Assembly: GCF_025766255.1 (NCBI RefSeq)
Contig: NW_026516674.1
Span: 186,001 to 250,000, forward strand
Direction: 5' to 3'
DNA length: 64,000 nucleotides
Source: Zychaea mexicana
Lineage: Eukaryota > Mucoromycota > Mucoromycetes > Mucorales > Lichtheimiaceae
Both the position numbers and the translations under genes were made by a program. The notes below the pieces were generated by a model. It was not told where the DNA came from, made no database searches, and was given only the letters and a program-made list of their open reading frames with translations. Shown piece by piece: positions 1-11,250 of the stretch. Positions within the stretch are counted from its first letter, which is position 1, and every line of letters starts with the position of its first letter.

Positions 1-1726
1 GGAATCCGGTCGTCGTTACGGCAAGTAAATGTACTTTTTTGGATTCGGCCTTAGATATAACATGGATTGACTGTATCTCGAATTCTGTCGTAGTGAATTC
101 AACCGAGCTTTGACGACACGCTAAGCGGGCCGAATTGCAGATATCCGTGTTGTGTGCAACTGTTGTAAATTCGTTTCCATTTGCACCGAGATAAATTACC
201 TATAGAATGATCCATTGATTACATGTGTTTTTAGGATATCAAGATCACACAAAAACATTCGATTCAGGGCCCAACCATGAACGTGTTTTTTTTACTAACC
301 TCAATGCTGGATTGTGAGCTGAGCAAATAAAGAACTTTGCGTTCGTTGTCTAGAGCAATTAAACTGATTTCCACTAGACCCACATAAGACATTCGTAAGT
401 CCTTCAATCCCTTTATGTTTTTACGATAAGAGCCGTCCCCTTTCTTTTTCCCTCAATTTACCTGGCTGTTTTGATCTAAAGAATGATGGTAACAATGCTG
501 AATATGGTTTTGTGGTGTGATCGATCAAATCACTCCTGTTTCCAAACCAACTGTCCTTGCGCTAATCACCCAAATGAAAATACACATACGAATAATTAAC
601 GATTCTTGTTATCCACCGAGGGTTTGATCCATTTGAGCTTTTTATCCTTACCGAATAATCCAATTCGAAAAGTTTACCGTCGCCAACGAGAAACACGCGA
701 CCCTCATCCGTTCCAACAACTTGAGTAATTGTCATATTGTTTGCTGGCGCAGCAATATCCGTTGCAATCAATGTAATCCGATCGTCACTGCCATCGTTCA
801 TTGGACCAGGTGTGACGGATACAGCAAGTACGCTTACAGCGATTCGCGTCGTCAAGATCAAGAGGTATTTGATATAATCTCCAAATATATCTAATCCATT
901 GTAACAGAAGTCGGCCTCGTTTATTAATATCTTTTTCTTTGCCTATCCGGAATCCAGTAAAGGATCTACTACTCACCTGGTCTGGGATTGACAAGACCCA
1001 CACTACAAATAATTTGGTCTTGATCATCATACCCTGTGAGATCGGTACTAAATATTTATTGCACTGTTTTAGTAAAAGAAGTATTTTTGTTTCCTCAATA
1101 TAGAAGCGCGTAAATTATGTAGCTATACGCGAAAAAATACTTCTTTTGGAAACCTTACCCATCAGTATAATTCCACATGTAGAGTCGATGGTCGATCGTC
1201 ACCCAAGCTCGTTTAATTTCTGGCAACACTCCCATAAAACATCGACATTGTATTTCTATACATAATAATACACACCGATTAGCGTAAAGAACAGATCTAG
1301 CGCGATTTCCGTAAATCAGTTTCTTTGCATCTCTTTCTTTAGATCTTACGGTCAATCAGTTCAGAAAGATCTGGAGGTATGACGCTCGTGTTTTCTTTAA
1401 TAAAATCGTGTTCGTGTGGACTGAGGCGTTTAGCATAGCTTTCTGATGTTGGTCCTACACAATAGATATATAAATCAAGCATGCTATAGATCGTTTGCCA
1501 TACTAGACGATCACCACTTTTTCTCTTTGAATTCGCGTTTTGTATTTTTTTAGACCGTACCTCGTAATAATTCTGCAAGGTCCGGGTATTTGCTATCGCG
1601 TTCAATCAACTGGTCTATGGCTTTGCTACTGGTCATCAATGATGCATGTTTTGCGGAAGCATTGGGCGGCGTGGCGGTGGTACTGTCGTTGTGATTTGGA
1701 GTTGTGGTTGTTGTTGGAGAGATCAT
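1..1726 (-). CDS. NUP170: Nucleoporin Nup155/Nup170 family, N-terminal part (truncated by window edge)
   Basis: Large scaffold nucleoporin of the inner ring of the nuclear pore complex; only the N-terminal part is in the window. The start is the ATG at 1726, opening a Thr/Asn/Ser-rich leader. It leads into a segment ([19 protein letters not shown]) that matches the LIDRQ..DRMYPDLSELL region of vertebrate Nup155. Later exons on the same strand carry [20 protein letters not shown] and LYMWNYTDG (around 1160-1250), the family signature of the first beta-propeller blade. A further exon (562-861) reads [20 protein letters not shown], the equivalent of the TDNGRIFLAGKDGCLYE block. Several short GT-AG introns separate these pieces, and the frame continues past position 1. 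Family call is firm; exon edges are approximate. Yeast has two paralogs (Nup170 and Nup157), so the symbol is generic. Confidence 0.88.
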
Positions 1727-2165
1727 TATCAAACGAAAGAAGACGGGAAAGGTACGCACACACACCACAACTAACTACGAGCTTAACACGGATGAAACGG
1801 GACAAGAAATTCCAGTTGCGCGAAACCAATTTCCATTTTGATTGTCACCACCTACAGTCACACAGCTGGTGCAAATTGTTAAGTTATTATTTTGAAAACA
1901 CGCAAGGTAACTATTTTTTATTAAAAAAAGCAAGATGTTGCTCTGAAAGTATCACGGGTGCGCGCTTTGACCAAGGCGAATTGCGATTTCAAAGGGGCGA
2001 TATTATCCGAGTTATCAAGAGCGTACAAAGGTTGATTTTTTGTATGATATGCTATAGATTTGGGCTCATGCTCTATACGTTTTGGAGCCACGCATAAACA
2101 GACGTTAATGTGAGTGGGTTAAAAGAGAAAAAGGGGAAAATGTACAAAGAGAAAAGATAACTGGA
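1727..2165. other. Intergenic gap between NUP170 and ADE4
   Basis: Separates the upstream side of the nucleoporin gene from the 3' end of ADE4. It must hold the nucleoporin promoter and the ADE4 3' UTR. A long plus-strand open frame runs across it but lies antisense to the nucleoporin exon and has no family features. I see nothing else. Confidence 0.5.
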
Positions 2166-4400
2166 TTATTTCATGAAATTGTTATGTAAGCCGACACAGT
2201 CGTTGTCATCAGCAAGAGTGGTCATGCTGTCGTCGTTGCGCTCGCCTTCAATGTAGTTCATATATGCTTCGTCAACGTCGCCAGTGACATAGCAGCTGTC
2301 GAATACGGACGTGTCGAACTTTTCGATAGCAGGGTTGTAATGTCGGACAGATCCAACGAGATCATCCAAGTTTTGATAGATGACCTTGTCTGCACCAATT
2401 TCATGAGCGATCTCGTCGTCGTTACGGCCGTGAGCAACGAGTTCTTGGCGACTAGGCATATCAATGCCGTAGACGTTGGGGTATCGAATTGCGGGAGAGC
2501 AAGAGGCAAAGTATACCTTCTTGGCACCGGCATCGCGAGCCATCTGGATAATCTCCTTGGAAGTAGTACCTCTGACGATAGAATCTGTAATGCACCAGTA
2601 CCGGTGTGAGTATGGACGGATGATAATGGCGCAATTTACTATACAACTTCATTTCAACTTACCATCAACAAGCAATACATTCTTGCCGTGGAACTCCAAA
2701 GCCATGGCGTTCAACTTTCGGCGCACATTCTTGCGGCTAAGGATTGAATGATAGTATGAAACATTAATATCAAATGTTCTCTTTATCCATCGAATACTTA
2801 ATGATATAAAAACAACAACATTACGTACCGAGTCTGCTGGCCAGGCATGATAAACGTTCTTCCGACATATCTGTTTCTGTTGAAACCTTCACGGTACAAT
2901 ATATTCAATGTATGCGAGCATTGGAGAGCGGCGACACGGCTGGTATCGGGAACCTATACATAAAACCAAGTCAATACACAACATCTCTTAATTCAAAAAA
3001 AAAACCAACCAAATAGACATGACTTACGGGAATCACAACATCAATATCCATGGCATCACCAAAGCTCTTAACAACCTGTCTAGCAAGAGCCTCACCCATA
3101 GCCAAACGGGCCTTGTAGACGGAGATGCCATCAATGATACTGTCCTGACGAGCAAAGTAGACGTACTCGAAGATACAAGGAGAAATAGTCTTGCAGGATA
3201 CCAATTGACGACGGATCAAATTATCGCGGGTAATAATGATGGCCTCACCTATTTTATTATGAATAATCATCACAGCCATTAGTCATAATCCTCCAGGCGT
3301 GATTGATTAACGGTCTAGCTATTACTCACCAGGCTTGACATCTTCGCAGTCGGTGAATCCAAGAGCTTCCAAGGCAGCGCTTTCCGAAGCAAACATGTAA
3401 TCGTAACCCTCGGGCGTAGAGCGGCGGCCAAAGACAAGAGGACGAATGCCGTGAGGATCACGGAAACCGATGATACCGAAACCAGCAACCATGGCAACGC
3501 ATGCATAGGCACCACGGCACTGCTCATACAGATCCTTGATGGCAGTGAAGATATCTTCCTCGTTAACTCTATTACAGCATTACATATTTTAGTACCCGCA
3601 GTGCTCTTGCATGCATCGAAACCAATCTCTACTGGTCATCCAATCCTTCGTCCAATCAAATAAACAATTTGTTTTCTTCCTTTTACCTGAACTTGCCGGT
3701 CTTTTGCAGATTATTCGCCAAGATGTTCAGAAGGAGTTCGGAATCGGAATCGGTGTTGATATGACGATGGGCAATCTTGTCCAAGAAGACTCGAAGTTCA
3801 CGCGCATTGGTCAAGTTTCCGTTCTAGTACAATGAGGGCGATGATTCGATCCATATTAGGCCAAAAGAAAACCCTGAATGGAAACTATAGTGTAGAAGAG
3901 GAAAAAGAATATAATAAACTTACATGAGCAAAGGTTATACCATAAGGTGCGTTGACATAGAAAGGTTGTGCTTCAGACATGGACGACGATCCAGCCGTGG
4001 GGTAACGCACTACAAGAGATTTTTTTAGATGAGTCACCGAAACCCCGTTGCATCTCTAATTTCCCTTAAGTATATTAATAAAGCTTAATATGACATATCC
4101 TTACCATGGCCAACACCAAGACTACCAATAAGGCGAACGAGTTGCTTGTCGTCGAAAACGTCGCGCACCATGCCATTGCCCTTACACTGGAACAGACGAC
4201 CCTTTTGACCGCAAGTGACTATGCCAGCAGCATCCTATCATCATATATGCAGGTTAAACGCCAAAAACTTACTCAAAGAACGCCTTTGCTTTCTCTATTC
4301 TTACCTGGCCACGATGCTGCAAAAGTCCCAAGCACTCATAGAGATCGGGGCAGGCCATGCCCTTGGGATCAGCTAAGATGACAGCTGAAATGCCACACAT
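2166..4400 (-). CDS. ADE4: Amidophosphoribosyltransferase (glutamine PRPP amidotransferase)
   Basis: Catalyses the first committed step of purine synthesis: PRPP plus glutamine gives 5-phosphoribosylamine. The start is the ATG at 4400, where [11 protein letters not shown] begins; Cys2 becomes the N-terminal glutaminase nucleophile of the class-II (Ntn) amidotransferase domain. Following exons give LQHRGQ, then the segment around [18 protein letters not shown] and [18 protein letters not shown]. The phosphoribosyltransferase domain holds [13 protein letters not shown], the PRPP-binding loop, split by an intron near 2580-2660, followed by [20 protein letters not shown]. The C-terminus ends at the stop at 2166. 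Roughly nine short introns are needed, and total length (about 535 residues) fits eukaryotic enzymes. No frameshifts or missing key residues were seen. The gene is divergent from the RING gene downstream of 5515. Confidence 0.95.
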
Positions 4401-5514
4401 GTTTGGTTTAGGCGGGTTTGGAGGAGGAGGAGAAAAAAAAGATTTGAGAGTAAAAAGGAACGGAACGAAGAGCTGGTTAATAAGCTTTCCAAACTCTCCC
4501 GCTACTACACACAACGTCAGACAGATCCGCTCATTTCTCGAAATCTACTGGCGGCAAAAGAATTCCCAGTCCATACACTAAGCCTCTGCCCAACCCCGCT
4601 TCCCTGGGTCCGAGCGACTTTCCTTTGCATATATGCCAATGGGATCGATCCTGTAGTGGCGATTGCTCTGTGTCACCTGAGATTAATTGAATGTTTCCAT
4701 GACACATTTGCTCGACTATAACTTAACGATATGTGAACTCAGTATTGACAGCAGTCAGATTACTATGCATGCCAGGAATGGTGTCGATGTAAGCTTCTTC
4801 CTTGATAATACTAGTTGGGCATGACTGACACCTGACTAATTAACATGCAGGCTTTTTGTTGGTGGGCTGCAGCAGGCATTTAAGATCGGCGGTAACGGCG
4901 GCGCCGCGTCGTAAAGTGTGTGTCTTGTCTGAATCGCAGTTTTGCTTGTATGGCATTATAGGCGTTGTGAGCGTATAGCATAATCCAATCAAACCTTCAT
5001 TGTCATAATAAACTTACACGGGAATTATTCTTTTAGCACTGTCATTGTATGTTAAAAGTCTATATACAACGACAGAAGAACCGAGAATATGCGCCACGCG
5101 AGCGGAAGCAGCAGCAATTCCAAGTAGTAACTACTCTCAGAATCACTCCTTTTATCACAAATCATTTTGATGCAAGCGTTTATGCTGCTCTAATTCTTTG
5201 TTTTTTGTATCAGATCAGCAGTAGAATAATAGCTAAAGCTGAGTTACCAGTCGTTGCTAAAAACAAAACCACTTTGTTGGCTGCGCGCACACGCGCGTGC
5301 CGTGTGCGACACATGACAGGTCCACCGACGTTTCATCTGAAAAGGACAAACAAGCCAGTGCTACAGTAAGAGTCTTTCTTTCTCCCCTCTTTCTCTCTTT
5401 CCTAAATTAGTTATACAAAACACACCATACCGAACAACAGCATAAATCGTAGTACGAAAACTCGACAAGCATCATTATATATCTACTACAGCAGCCCACA
5501 ACAAAAAAACACGA
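4401..5514. promoter_or_regulatory. Divergent intergenic region between ADE4 and the RING gene
   Basis: About 1.1 kb between two genes transcribed away from each other, so both promoters must lie here. A 106-codon plus-strand frame (5049-5369) lacks any recognisable domain and looks fortuitous. A pyrimidine-rich tract (about 5370-5402) and a TATATATCTA stretch lie shortly before the RING gene start. I could not identify a known transcription-factor site with confidence. Confidence 0.4.
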
Positions 5515-7382
5515 ATGAGCACAAACCACGATAGAGCAAGATATGCACAAGCAACAACGACCATCTGGGATGGGTCATACAACACCCCATTTCTTGAAGA
5601 CCAAACACCCGTGATGTTTGAAGAGAATGTTAGATTCTTTTGCTACACTTGCGATACTCAAGTCGGAGCATATCTCACAGAAACCTATGAGCCCGTCTGC
5701 GATCGATGCTTTGGCCAATTTATCGAAGTAGTATGTACATATGTCCAACCGTCTTATGGCTAGTCCTTGATAGTGATATACGCATGTAAATATTGATTGA
5801 TTTAATCAAATTTCTGATACTAGCAAGAGAACAGTGATGATAGCAATAACGCTACAACAGCACCCGCAACAGCAACAGCAACATCAAATACTAATACATC
5901 GTCATCAGTACTATCATCGACAACGACAGATACTTCCTCTGCTGCACAAAATAGCAACACGACAAGCAATATTTATTTGACAGTGCCACCACACCAGGAC
6001 GATCGACGAGAACGTGAGCAGCACGATCAGCAACGAAATAGTAGCGACAACGATCTCCAAGAAACACAACCAGGTGTATATTTTCGACTATATGGTAACG
6101 TGATTTGAGGCTGTTTGCTTTGAGTGATAATGTATGATAAAAAAAACTCCTTCTTGTTGGGCTCATGTTCTGATGCTGCTGGCAAAAAAACCCTATTATG
6201 TAATACATAGCACCTCCTGCCACAAACAGCACTATTACCACCAGTCATGCTCTGTGGCACACGACATCAACGACTACGCTTCCATCTACATCATCATCAC
6301 CTTTGCCGCCACGATCACCATCTGCGCCATCGTCTCGTCAACATCATTTGTTTTCACGACAACAACAGCAATCTGGGAGGCGCAGTGGCGGTAATAGTGA
6401 GAGAAAATGGTGGCATCGGTTTTCCAAAAGAAGCGCAGCAGCTCAGCCTAGCAGCTCGACCGACACAACTACAAATGGACGTAGCACAAATGGGTAATTT
6501 ACCATATACGATTTGTCTTTTAAATTTCACTTGAAGAAAAGAACAAAGCTTGGTGGGTTACCTTGACAATATGGAGCTCACGACATGGAATTATTTCTTA
6601 TGTCTATTAGCCGGCTAGGTCAGTTTGCTTCTTTGGTACGATTAATGAAAAGCAGGAATGCAACAAGTGTAACAACTTTGTCATCTTATCATACAGCGTA
6701 AGTACATGGTGCCTTTTTTCTGTATATGATACCAACGACAACAATAGCATTTATCCTCCTGATGATGGTGATCGTCGTGGTCTGCTGATAAATTGGGCCT
6801 GATAATGGTGATTGCTTATCTATGTTTCTTTCCATCATCTTTAAAGGAATAGTGAAGTTCTCGGCCAAGGTGGTGGCAATGCATCATCATCATCATCTGC
6901 CATTGAAACGCCCCGACCAAGTGCATGGCAAGGTACCCCTAACCACCGTCATTGTTGCTATTGCGGCGGTAGTGATGACAGTAGCAGTAGCAATAAATAT
7001 GTCGTCATAGGGAATCATCATCGACATCAGCATCATCACTCAGACCACACTGCTTTTTATTTCTCTGCTCCATACTATTTACTAGATGACGAGGACGAAG
7101 CCTGTGCAATATGCTCAGATGAACTGTATTCAGCTACCATGCCGGCAGTGAAACTAGACTGCCAACACATCTTCCACCGAGCATGTATTGCTCACTGGCT
7201 TGAAAGAGATACTACATGTCCTTACTGGTATGTCAAAGAAAAACCTTAATGCATATCTTCAAGGGGGGTTGGGCGAAGTTTGTGTGCTGTGGTGCGTAAT
7301 GATGCTCACACGTTGATTTTTCTGTAGCCGAAATCTTGCATACATGTCAACAGCAGAGCTGGTCACCCGCCCCCGGTGCTAA
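5515..7382 (+). CDS. RING-H2 E3 ubiquitin ligase with N-terminal zinc ribbon (RNF115/126-like)
   Basis: Probable ubiquitin ligase. Exon 1 (ATG at 5515) encodes an N-terminal zinc ribbon with two CxxC pairs (CYTCDTQVGAY... and CDRCFGQFIEV), the arrangement at the start of RNF115/RNF126-type ligases. The middle is Ser/Thr/Asn/His-rich and probably disordered. The C-terminal RING-H2 reads ACAICSDEL, then LDCQHIFHRACIAHWL, then TTCPYC, giving all eight ligands. The last Cys codon is split by an intron (7228-7327), and the protein ends about 17 residues later at the TAA at 7380-7382. At least four introns are needed, including one after GAAGTA at about 5730 and one ending at about 6846. Substrate is unknown. 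Confidence is high for the two zinc modules and moderate for the middle exons. Confidence 0.85.
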
Positions 7383-7934
7383 ATTAAAGAGAGCAGAACC
7401 CAGTTTATACAATAATGTGATACTATTACCACTACCATCGACATCATCATCACCTCCAATAAAACACAAGGAGTTGTGGTGGTGTGCTGTGTGTCTGTTG
7501 TGTCAGTCCGCGTTGCGTCTGGGTGAGTGTCAGTCCGCATAGATACACCATATGATGATAGTATACACATATGTACACAATAACCACAGTGTGCACCAAT
7601 CTATCCCTAATGGCTCACCAGTTGATGACTTGCAATCACGGATCTTTACTTTTTTTATTTGGATTACAATACTCAAATAAAAATCATGCCGTATCACATG
7701 CCCCCCTATTTTGCTTGCGGTGTGACTAATCGGTTGGCACAACACACACCGTGAAGGCGCTTTTTTGACGCGTTTTGTTTCCAGTCTGTTTGATACAGTC
7801 CTTTTCTTTCGCTTTCTTCTCCTCCCTCATTCTCTCTCTATCCTCTTCCACCTACTACTACTGCTATTATACCACTCATTCCAACTACTGTACATATCTA
7901 CTTAATATATAAGAAAAACAACAACTCATACGCA
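7383..7934. other. Intergenic gap, RING gene to PDK-family kinase
   Basis: Tandem same-strand gap holding the RING gene 3' UTR and the kinase promoter. A pyrimidine-rich block (about 7797-7860, repeated TCTCTC/CTTTC) precedes the kinase start by about 75-140 bp, typical of fungal promoters. No other structure seen. Confidence 0.4.
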
Positions 7935-10371
7935 ATGTTCCAAATCACACCGCAACTTTATGACAAGATCAAGCACTTTGCAAAGTTTCCACAAACTGGT
8001 GTTTCGCTTCGACAAATGGTCATGTTTGGTAATTTCGTTTTGTCGTTTTTTTTTCTCTCTTCTGGCGGACCTTTAGTTTTTAGCGTTATCATGCGTAGTG
8101 CGTAGTCAAGCGTAACTAAATACAAAACCTCCGCTCTCCGAACCCTTTCTACATATGTATAGGCCAGCGACCCACCAAAGGCACTATGTTTAAAGCAAGT
8201 CAGTTTCTTCATGGTATGTTAAATGGGGCATAGGGACAAAGGACGATGGGGCGACAAAAGAACAGAGTGACTGTACGCCACGTGCGTATTTCAGACAAGA
8301 CAAAAACCGCCCTAGATAAAACAAACCCCTTTATTAACATACATGATGACGACAACGACGATTGTCATGATTAATCATGCCAGAGGAACTGCCAATACGA
8401 CTAGCACATCGTGTCAAAGAGCTCGACGAGCTACCGGGACATCTCAGCGAAATGCCATCGATTGTCAGAGTTAAAAACTGGTATGCACAATCCTTCAAGG
8501 TATGGAAGTAGAAAAGAAGAGGGTGTGATGGTGATGATGGTCAATAGTAATCATGGTCTCGTTTAGACGCGATTAAGGGGGAGAAATCGGGTTGACCTTT
8601 AAAAGTAAATAACCTTATATACTACTGGGGAACTAGGAACTACTCGATTTACCACCTCCACAACTATCCAGCATCATGAAAGAACGGATCAAACATGCAT
8701 CGCAAAAGAATAACCTAAAATCATATCCAGCTAGCGTTCCGAATCCTGCATTACGATCAGCCCCGCCACCAGCACATACCAACCTTCATCCAGTCATACC
8801 CATTGGTCATCGGTATACACTTTTTTTCTCTATACATAAGCATATGTACAAACCTTGCTATAAGATATCCACTCAGCCATCTAATTAAGTGTAGTTACTT
8901 CACCAATGTCGAAGAAATTGAATGCTCTCCCGAAGTGCTGACATATACCGACAGCTTTGTCAAAGCGATCGAATCTATCAAGACACGACATGATCCAGTG
9001 GTGACGACCGTGGGTAAATTTTGCCAAGTTCTGTTAAACTGTTTTTTTCTGTTATGTTTTTGGATTCTACTGGGAAGATTTAGTTTACTATTATGTGTGG
9101 GAGGTCGACTAGAGAGAAAGAAAGAAAAAAAAAGATGAGATTGTGATGCGATGATGTTGACCAGATGGGAGAGGGTAACATAATAATTGTTACTCACGTA
9201 CAGCATACTACCACATGTGAAATTCTTTTCCTCCCAAAATACATTACTTTTGCTTACTAGCCCAAGGTGTGCTGGAATACAAGGAGCAACGCAAGACGAA
9301 CAGTATAGATACGGATGTGCAACAGTTTTTGGACCGATTCTACATGTCGCGGATTGGGATCCGGATGCTAATAGGTCAGCACTCGGCTATCTATCGCGGA
9401 CCACCACGAAACGACTATGTGGGTGTGATTTGCGTTGCAACCAACATCAAGGAAATTGTGCAGGATGCTGTTGCAAATGCACGATATATCTGTGAAGATC
9501 ATTATGGACTCTTCAAGGCACCTGAAGTTGAAGTGTATTGTCCTGGTGATATCCAGTTTATGTATGTCCCCTCGCATCTAAATCACATGATCTTTGAATT
9601 ACTCAAGAACTCGCTCCGTGCGGTCGTCGAGAATTTTGGCGTTGATTACGAGGACGAGTATCCACCGGTCAAAGTCTCCATTGCTCATGGCAAAGAGGAT
9701 ATCACTATAAAAATTTCGGATGAAGGTGGCGGTGTGCCTCGATCAGGAATCCCACTCGTGTGGACTTATATGGTATAATTTCTTTACACTCTTTTCTATC
9801 GCCTTTCAAGTTTGTGTTGAGACGACATCTCTGTTATTGTTGTTGTTGTTGTTGTTGCTCTGCCGTCGGGTTTGCTTAATGGCAGTAGTAAGCGCTGCTT
9901 CTGATGTCATTTTGCATATTATTACATGTAGTATACAACAGCACAAGCTCAAGATCTAGATCCAGAGTACAACAAGTCGGATTTTAAGGCACCGATGGCC
10001 GGGTTCGGTTATGGCTTACCTATTTCTCGTTTGGTAAATATATATATGACGGATATTGGTGCACAATATGTAGACATAATGCAAAGAAAAAGTTAGTAGG
10101 GAATGTGTGGGAAAAAAGCTAACCTGCTTATGTTTCATCATTACCATTATCGTCATCGTTGTATAATCACAGTATGCGCGGTACTTTGGAGGGGATCTAA
10201 AGCTTATTTCTATGGAAGGGTAAGAGAAATTGGTTTCCATGACGACAGTGTGCATCAGCAGCTTAAGAGAACCTAACCATAATCTCGCCCTTGTCACCAC
10301 TATGTAGTTACGGCATGGATGCCTATATTCACCTAAACCGTCTTTCTAACAGTGACGAGCCACTGCTATAA
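7935..10371 (+). CDS. Mitochondrial pyruvate dehydrogenase kinase family protein (PDK/BCKDK)
   Basis: Phosphorylates and inactivates the E1 subunit of pyruvate (or branched-chain 2-oxoacid) dehydrogenase in the mitochondrial matrix. It belongs to the GHKL ATPase fold, related to histidine kinases. The start MFQITPQLYDKIKHFAKFPQ matches the family N-terminus. The helical domain follows (IRLAHRVKELDELP, then FLDRFYMSRIGIRMLIGQH). The ATP-binding part shows the N box (FELLKNSLRAVVENFG), the G1 box (SDEGGGVPRSGIP) and the G2 box ([21 protein letters not shown]), and it ends NSDEPLL. About eight introns are needed, one of them splitting WTYM from YTTAQ. One exon (about 8638-8815) adds a Pro/Ser-rich insert inside the helical domain. 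PDK versus BCKDK cannot be settled by eye. Confidence 0.93.
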
Positions 10372-10658
10372 AAGCTTATTCTATGCATCCTATCTTCCAT
10401 CTCGCGCACACACATACACACCTCTCTTCTAATAAATATACAAACAGGGCTGCTGATCTTGTATACATTTTTAAAACTCACACAAATATGTATATGTTGC
10501 ACATTGTCATGCTGTACGAGCATCGAAATTGGGAGCAAGTTCGAGTTGGCCCCGACCGGACCGGAACAGTCCAGTGGCCATTCTCAGCAACTCACGCGTA
10601 GCACGCACGCGCATAAATCCACGGCTTTTTTAAACGATCCACCACCACTGCTACTGCG
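10372..10658. promoter_or_regulatory. Short gap between PDK-family kinase and CENP-X
   Basis: Same-strand gap of 287 bp; it must contain the kinase 3' end and the CENP-X promoter. It shows repeated CACACA and CACGCACGCGC tracts but no definable element. Confidence 0.35.
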
Positions 10659-11118
10659 ATGGCTGACGATCAAGATCGTGAAACGTTCAAACCGGTTAGT
10701 CAAAGTACATCATAGCACATGGACACATGCTGAAGCAAGCTTTCTAACTCTTTAGTCAATCCGTTATTATAGGAAACGATTAACGGTGTTTTCAAGGCGT
10801 CATGGAAAGAATCAAATACTCGAGGTTTGTATTTTATAACACGAATCAAAAAGTCTATACTTCTCTTTCAATTAACGCGCGACATATGTATAGCAAACAA
10901 GGACGCGTTGCTTCTTTCAACCGAGTTTCTAAGACTATTTACAACTGGTAAGTAGCCTAAAGCGTTCTTCATAAGAAAATATATAGCCGAAACTTTTCTC
11001 AATAAACATCAATGTAGAGGCACTTCATCGCTCCGCAGAAAAAGCTTCTGAAGAGGAAGAAGAGATCAAGCCAGAACATTTAGAGCGCTCATTAACACAA
11101 CTCATGTTGGATTTTTGA
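10659..11118 (+). CDS. MHF2: CENP-X / MHF2 histone-fold protein
   Basis: Small histone-fold protein that pairs with CENP-S/MHF1. The complex binds DNA with FANCM/Fml1-type helicases at stalled forks and also works in the inner kinetochore. Four exons are needed: 10659-10694 (MADDQDRETFKP), 10773-10824, one starting about 10894 (NKDALLLSTEFLRLFTT), and a last one starting about 11019 (EALHRSAEKASEEEEE, then HLERSLTQLMLDF). All junctions are GT-AG and in frame, giving 80 residues against 81 for human CENP-X. The pattern DALxLSTEFLRLFTTEAxxRS...LERxLxQLMLDF is the family core, and the terminal LxLDF is diagnostic. It lies 288 bp after the kinase and converges on the zinc-finger gene. It is easily missed because every exon is short. 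Confidence 0.87.
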
Positions 11119-11250
11119 GAGAAAAAAAAAACTGACTTTTTTGGAGAGTAAAAAACGCAAAAGAAAACAAGCACACAATACTTTATACAATTTTTTTTGG
11201 AGGGGAAGCAAAAGAAAGTGGAATGGTAGAAGAACGCTAAATATTGTTTT

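Noticed and set aside
1540..2097. 185-codon plus-strand frame at the Nup170 5' end
   Set aside because: Antisense to the nucleoporin first exon and its upstream region; Trp/Cys/Arg-rich with no domain. The minus strand carries clear Nup155 motifs.
5049..5369. 106-codon plus-strand frame before the RING gene
   Set aside because: No domain, no clear promoter of its own, composition like intergenic DNA.
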